From NCBI GenBank assembly GCA_964347035.1, contig CAYFXE010000004.1, positions 51,936-115,935 of the forward strand: a stretch of 64,000 nt of DNA, in the 5' to 3' direction. Shown piece by piece: positions 60,504 to 64,000 of the stretch. The stretch is from CAYFXE01 sp964347035 (GTDB lineage Bacteria > Acidobacteriota > Aminicenantia > Aminicenantales > Aminicenantaceae). A program made the position numbers and the translations under genes. The notes under the pieces are model-generated. The model did no database searches and was not told where the DNA came from. It saw only the letters and a program-made list of their open reading frames with translations. Every line of letters starts with the position of its first letter. Positions within the stretch are counted from its first letter, which is position 1.

Positions 60504-61340
60504 ATGGATTTCGAAAATGTCGATCCTATCATCCACGCAGCCTTGAGGGAGGATATGCCCAATGGTGATATCACCTCGGAGAGCATAATCTCGGCCAAAT
60601 CTCAGTCAGAGGCTATTTTCTTGTCTAGAGAAGATGGAATCCTGGCTGGGATTGAGGTGGCGAGACGTGTGTTCGAGTTGATCGATTCGCGGATTGCTTT
60701 TGAGAAACACCTTAAAGATGGAAAGCTCTTCCAGAAGGGGACAACCTTAGCAAAAGTGCAAGGTCCTACTGTATCTATTCTTAAAGGGGAGCGGACAGCT
60801 CTAAATTTCCTTCAACGTCTATCTGGAATTGCCACGACCACGAGAAAGTATGTTGACGCGCTCGCCGGGACAAAAACCAAAATTCTCGATACCCGGAAGA
60901 CAACGCCAGGACTGAGGGTCCTGGAGAAATATGCCGTCAGGATGGGTGGAGGCCAGAACCACCGTCTCAATCTTTCTGAGATGGTTCTGATCAAGGACAA
61001 TCATCTTCTGCACCTTAAGAGTATCAAGGAAGCTGTACTCAAGGCTCGAGAGAAGGTGAGGCCTGGCATTAAGATCGAAGTGGAAGTCACCAACTTAGCT
61101 GAGGCTCAGGAAGCCGTTCAAGCAGGAGTCGATATGATTATGCTCGATAACATGTCGCTGGAGAGAATGAAAGAAGTTGTTGACTGGCTTAGGAGGAAAA
61201 TTCCTGTTGAAGTGTCAGGGGCCGTAGGGTTAGAAGATATCGTGAGTATTGCCTCTCTCGGTGTCGATTTCATATCGGTCGGGAGCCTGACTCATTCCTA
61301 CCGATCAGTGGATATTGCCCTCGAGTTTATGAGTGAATAA
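60504..61340 (+). CDS. nadC: Nicotinate-nucleotide pyrophosphorylase (quinolinate phosphoribosyltransferase)
   Basis: A 278-residue protein. ALREDMPNGDITSESI, the quinolinate-binding DTRKTTPGLRVLEKYAV, GGGQNHRLNLSEMVLIKDNH, the EVEVTNLAEAQEA strand, DMIMLDNMS and FISVGSLTHS. It makes nicotinate mononucleotide from quinolinate and PRPP in de novo NAD synthesis. Its stop is 2 bp before nadB. nadA is not in the window. Confidence 0.96.
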   Translation: MDFENVDPIIHAALREDMPNGDITSESIISAKSQSEAIFLSREDGILAGIEVARRVFELIDSRIAFEKHLKDGKLFQKGTTLAKVQGPTVSILKGERTALNFLQRLSGIATTTRKYVDALAGTKTKILDTRKTTPGLRVLEKYAVRMGGGQNHRLNLSEMVLIKDNHLLHLKSIKEAVLKAREKVRPGIKIEVEVTNLAEAQEAVQAGVDMIMLDNMSLERMKEVVDWLRRKIPVEVSGAVGLEDIVSIASLGVDFISVGSLTHSYRSVDIALEFMSE

Positions 61341-61342
61341 AG

Positions 61343-62917
61343 ATGGATAGCGTAAAAAGTTTGGCAACAGATGTCCTGGTCATAGGTTGCGGAATTGCAG
61401 GAGCGAGCGCGGCTTTGGAAGCCGCTAAAAGCGGATTAAAGGTGACAGTTATCACCAAGAACTCGGATCCTGTAGAATCTAATACCTTGTATGCCCAAGG
61501 AGGGATCGTATCTCTGGGCTACGACGATCACCCTGAACTCTTGAAGGAGGATATCATTCAAACGGGTGATGGCATCAATAATCCTGAAGCCGTGGATATC
61601 TTGGCCAGCGAAGGAAAAGAAGCGGTCGAAAACATCCTGATCAAAGAGCTTCGGATTCCCTTCACCCGCAGCTCACCGGATACACTGGATTACGCTCAGG
61701 AGGCTGGTCATTCGAGGAGAAGAATCCTTCATATTAAAGATGCCACAGGGAAAACAATCGAAGAAAAATTCATCGCCGCTCTAAAAAAATACTCGAACGT
61801 AACACTCTTATCTGACCAAACAGCCGTCGATCTTCTGACGATTCCTCATCATTCTAAAAACCCGATATCTTTTTACAAGGAAGGGGAATGCATTGGAGCC
61901 TATGTTCTGGATAACACAACTCAACTGGTCAAAACCATCTTTGCCCCTTATACCATCTTGGCAACAGGAGGCTGTGGAGCTCTCTACCTTTATACATCAA
62001 ACCCACGGAGTGCTATTGGAGATGGGTATGCGATGGCCTACAGGGCCGGCGCGAGGATAGTTAACATGGAGTACATCCAGTTTCATCCGACATCTCTTTT
62101 CCACCGTGATGCGGACGGGTTCTTGATCTCCGAGACAGTGAGGGGAGAAGGCGGACAACTCATCACCCGAGACGGCCGTCGCTTCATGGAAGATTATTCC
62201 GAGAAAAAAGAATTGGCTCCCCGAGATGAGGTTACCCGGGCTATCTACGAGGAAATGACCAACACCAACACAGCTTATGTCTATCTCGATCTTGCCTCTC
62301 ATGCCAAAATTAACATCAAGAAGCGATTTCCCACTATCTACAAAACATGTTTACAGTATGGAATCGATATCACGCAGGATCCCATCCCGGTGGTTCCAGC
62401 TGCCCACTATTGTTGTGGAGGAGTCTTGGTGGACATTTGGGGGCTGAGCTCGCTGAGACGACTCTATGCTGTTGGGGAAGTTGCGTGCACTGGTCTTCAT
62501 GGCGCCAATCGCCTGGCTTCCACTTCTCTCCTTGAAGGGCTTGTTTGGGGATCCCGAGCAGCCAGACATATCGTTACGCATTTTAAATCCCATCTGCCTT
62601 ATAAGCCCTCCGATATCCATGAGTGGTATTACCCGAGGGAGGAAGAGGAGATCGATCCGGCGCTCATCAACCAGGATTGGGTGTTTATCCGGTCCACCCT
62701 GTGGAATTATGCTGGAATTATTCGAACAAGTAAGAGGCTAGAGCGAGCCCGAGCCGACCTGGATTATCTCCGCCACAGAATCGACAGATTCTATAAAGAG
62801 GCTCGGATGGACCCTAAGATCGTCGGCCTCAAACATGGGATTCAGGTGGCCCTGTTGATCACTCGCGCGGCTATCAACAACCCTGTCAGTCGAGGAGCTC
62901 ATTATATAAAAGAATAA
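61343..62917 (+). CDS. nadB: L-aspartate oxidase
   Basis: A 524-residue flavoprotein. FAD-binding GCGIAGASAALEAAKSG, ESNTLYAQGGIVS, DAGHSRRRILHIKD (here EAGHSRRRI), GGCGALYLYTSNPRSAIGDG, VNMEYIQFHPTSLF, the VRGEGGQL loop and the succinate-dehydrogenase-like ACTGLHGANRLASTSLLEG. It oxidises aspartate to iminoaspartate for NAD synthesis; in anaerobes fumarate can be the acceptor. Followed by the GTNACTC repeat tract. Confidence 0.96.
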   Translation: MDSVKSLATDVLVIGCGIAGASAALEAAKSGLKVTVITKNSDPVESNTLYAQGGIVSLGYDDHPELLKEDIIQTGDGINNPEAVDILASEGKEAVENILIKELRIPFTRSSPDTLDYAQEAGHSRRRILHIKDATGKTIEEKFIAALKKYSNVTLLSDQTAVDLLTIPHHSKNPISFYKEGECIGAYVLDNTTQLVKTIFAPYTILATGGCGALYLYTSNPRSAIGDGYAMAYRAGARIVNMEYIQFHPTSLFHRDADGFLISETVRGEGGQLITRDGRRFMEDYSEKKELAPRDEVTRAIYEEMTNTNTAYVYLDLASHAKINIKKRFPTIYKTCLQYGIDITQDPIPVVPAAHYCCGGVLVDIWGLSSLRRLYAVGEVACTGLHGANRLASTSLLEGLVWGSRAARHIVTHFKSHLPYKPSDIHEWYYPREEEEIDPALINQDWVFIRSTLWNYAGIIRTSKRLERARADLDYLRHRIDRFYKEARMDPKIVGLKHGIQVALLITRAAINNPVSRGAHYIKE

Positions 62918-62919
62918 TC

Positions 62920-63080
62920 AGTAACTCACTAACTCAGTAAGATAAAAATACCTTTTCTTTGGTCTCTGAGTTACGGAGTGAAGGTGTCCCAGAATCAGTT
63001 TTCGGTCACTCCGTGACTCGGTAACTCAGTGACTCATCAAGATTGGAAATATCTGTTCCTCTCTTCCTGAGTTACTTAAT
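62920..63080. repeat. Tract of degenerate GTNACTC words (region 2)
   Basis: Between nadB and ileS, words such as GTAACTC, GTCACTCC, GTGACTCGG and GAGTTAC recur in both orientations. The same family of words fills 39268-39380. There is no coding potential. Confidence 0.55.
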
Positions 63081-63107
63081 TGACTTTTTCCAGTGGAGGT
63101 TTAAAAT
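63080..63107 (+). promoter_or_regulatory. Possible promoter of ileS
   Basis: TTGACT (63080-63085), a 16-bp spacer and TAAAAT (63102-63107). A further TATAAT at 63117-63122 lacks a good -35. No T-box (ileS specifier) structure was recognised in the 50-bp leader. Confidence 0.45.
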
Positions 63108-63155
63108 AACTTGTTCTATAATAATCAAACAAACAGATGACGTGCGGAGAATATC

Positions 63156-64000
63156 ATGGCTGGACGTGACAACATTAAAGAAACCCTAAACCTCCCTCAA
63201 ACAGCCTTTTCCATGAAAGCCAAGCTGCCTCAAAAGGAGCCAGAGCTTATAAAAAAATGGGGAAATATGGATCTTTACCAGAAGATCCAGGACAAAAGAT
63301 CTAACGCGCCAACCTATGTTCTTCATGATGGGCCCCCGTATGCTAACGGAAACATTCATCTCGGGACAGCTCTGAACAAAATATTGAAAGATTTCATCGT
63401 CAAGACAAAGACGATGCAAGACTACAAATCTCCCTATTTGCCTGGCTGGGATTGCCACGGCCTTCCAATCGAAATCAAAGTGGACCAGTTGCTGGGAAAG
63501 AAAAAGAGGGAGCTGTCTATCATAGAAATTAGAGAAGAATGCAAGAAATATGCTTTGAAATATGTTGGTATCCAGAGGGACCAGTTCAAGAGATTAGGAG
63601 TCTTTGGTGAATGGGAGAAGCCCTATTTAACTTTGGATTCTGAGTATGAAGGAGAAGTGGTCCGTTATCTCGCTTCCTTTTTTGCTTCTGGGAATATCTA
63701 TAAAGGAAAGAGGCCTGTTCATTGGTGTCCACATTGCCAGACAGCTCTTGCAGAAGCAGAAATTGAATATATGGACCGAAAATCTTATTCGATCTATGTT
63801 AAATTTCCCATGGTCTCAGACCTGTCTCAGAAATTTCCTGAATTAAAGGATAAAAAAGTCTCCGTGTTGATCTGGACTACGACTCCTTGGACCTTACCTT
63901 CCAACTTGGCTATAGCTTTCCATCCGGACTTTGAGTATGCAGCCCTCGAGACAGAAGGGGAGGTCTATATCGCAGCTAAACGGTTGGTGCCTGTCATCGA
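63156..64000 (+). CDS. ileS: Isoleucyl-tRNA synthetase, N-terminal part (cut by window edge)
   Basis: Open from the ATG at 63156 (GGAGA upstream) to the window end, about 281 residues. The class I HIGH-type motif appears in GPPYANGNIHLGTALNK, followed by LPGWDCHGLPIEIKV, the zinc-type RPVHWCPHCQTALAEAE and IWTTTPWTLPSNLAIA, which begins the editing domain. It charges tRNA-Ile. The rest lies beyond the window. Confidence 0.96.
   Translation, partial: MAGRDNIKETLNLPQTAFSMKAKLPQKEPELIKKWGNMDLYQKIQDKRSNAPTYVLHDGPPYANGNIHLGTALNKILKDFIVKTKTMQDYKSPYLPGWDCHGLPIEIKVDQLLGKKKRELSIIEIREECKKYALKYVGIQRDQFKRLGVFGEWEKPYLTLDSEYEGEVVRYLASFFASGNIYKGKRPVHWCPHCQTALAEAEIEYMDRKSYSIYVKFPMVSDLSQKFPELKDKKVSVLIWTTTPWTLPSNLAIAFHPDFEYAALETEGEVYIAAKRLVPVI

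Noticed and set aside
62920..63080. CRISPR array or tRNA in the repeat-rich spacer before ileS
   Set aside because: Words are irregular and variable, without constant repeats plus unique spacers, and no cloverleaf can be drawn.
63081..63155. T-box riboswitch upstream of ileS
   Set aside because: The leader is short and no specifier stem or T-box consensus was found.

Overview
KIND OF ORGANISM. The window is a piece of a draft bacterial chromosome (two runs of ten Ns mark scaffold joins), moderately AT-rich and densely packed. It is Gram-negative in the LPS sense: lpxB (lipid A), waaA (Kdo transferase) and lnt (lipoprotein acylation) are present. It also carries several exported peptidases (S9, M1, M24, M23, a D-aminoacylase-type amidohydrolase), at least four N-terminal twin-arginine leaders, an ADP-forming acetate-CoA ligase with a disulfide oxidoreductase, TldD/PmbA and an archaeal-type ProRS. 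This fits a peptide-using, fermentative, deep-branching lineage such as Aminicenantota/Acidobacteriota. The phylum is inference from gene content; no rRNA or tRNA is present to anchor it. LAYOUT, LEFT TO RIGHT. 0-3 kb: the start of ribF, a DUF1844 gene, mazG, and prfB with its programmed +1 frameshift. 2.9-7.2 kb: a minus-strand operon nfeD > slipin > SPOR protein > lnt > prfB. 7.2-8.5 kb: an AT-rich stretch with a solitary PAS protein and an HU-type gene, followed by a deoxyhypusine-synthase-like gene and coaE facing it. 10.2-12.5 kb: three PilZ-like proteins and a LuxR-type regulator without the phospho-acceptor Asp. 12.7-15.4 kb: proS, pcm and DUF192. 15.4-20.7 kb: an assembly gap, lpxB, three pseudopilins, pnp and rpsO. 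20.9-25 kb: membrane proteins, a Lys/Glu-rich protein, waaA and a PAP2 phosphatase. 25-29 kb: an alanine racemase with a Tat-like leader, divergent from a Tat lipoprotein D-aminoacylase and an M23 peptidase. 29-32.9 kb: an S9 peptidase broken by a scaffold gap and, divergent from it, a phosphoglycerate mutase whose halves are in swapped order. 33-36.5 kb: a four-gene ABC exporter. 36.5-45 kb: a lipoprotein, M24 and M1 peptidases, a nitroreductase, an aminotransferase and membrane proteins. 45-50.8 kb: three tandem alkaline-phosphatase-superfamily phosphodiesterases with three different predicted locations. 51-56 kb: ADP-forming acyl-CoA synthetase plus disulfide oxidoreductase, a thioredoxin, a DUF362 protein and a second nitroreductase. 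56-60 kb: pmbA/tldD and an octopine-dehydrogenase-family enzyme. 60.5-64 kb: nadC-nadB and the start of ileS. MAIN POINTS. (1) The 532-residue iPGM is a circular permutation: the canonical C-terminal half comes first, and the catalytic Asp and nucleophile Ser lie at residues 329 and 379. (2) An alanine racemase with a twin-arginine leader sits back to back with an exported D-aminoacylase, which suggests extracytoplasmic D-amino-acid handling. (3) Many promoters are near-consensus sigma70 with 16-17 bp spacers placed only 8-18 nt from the start codon, predicting leaderless or very short-leader mRNAs. (4) Two copies of an imperfect hairpin element and two tracts of degenerate GT-N-ACTC words occupy intergenic space. 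(5) Both scaffold joins corrupt genes: one makes a false lpxB/ATP-grasp fusion, and the other can be closed in frame through a duplicated 16-mer.
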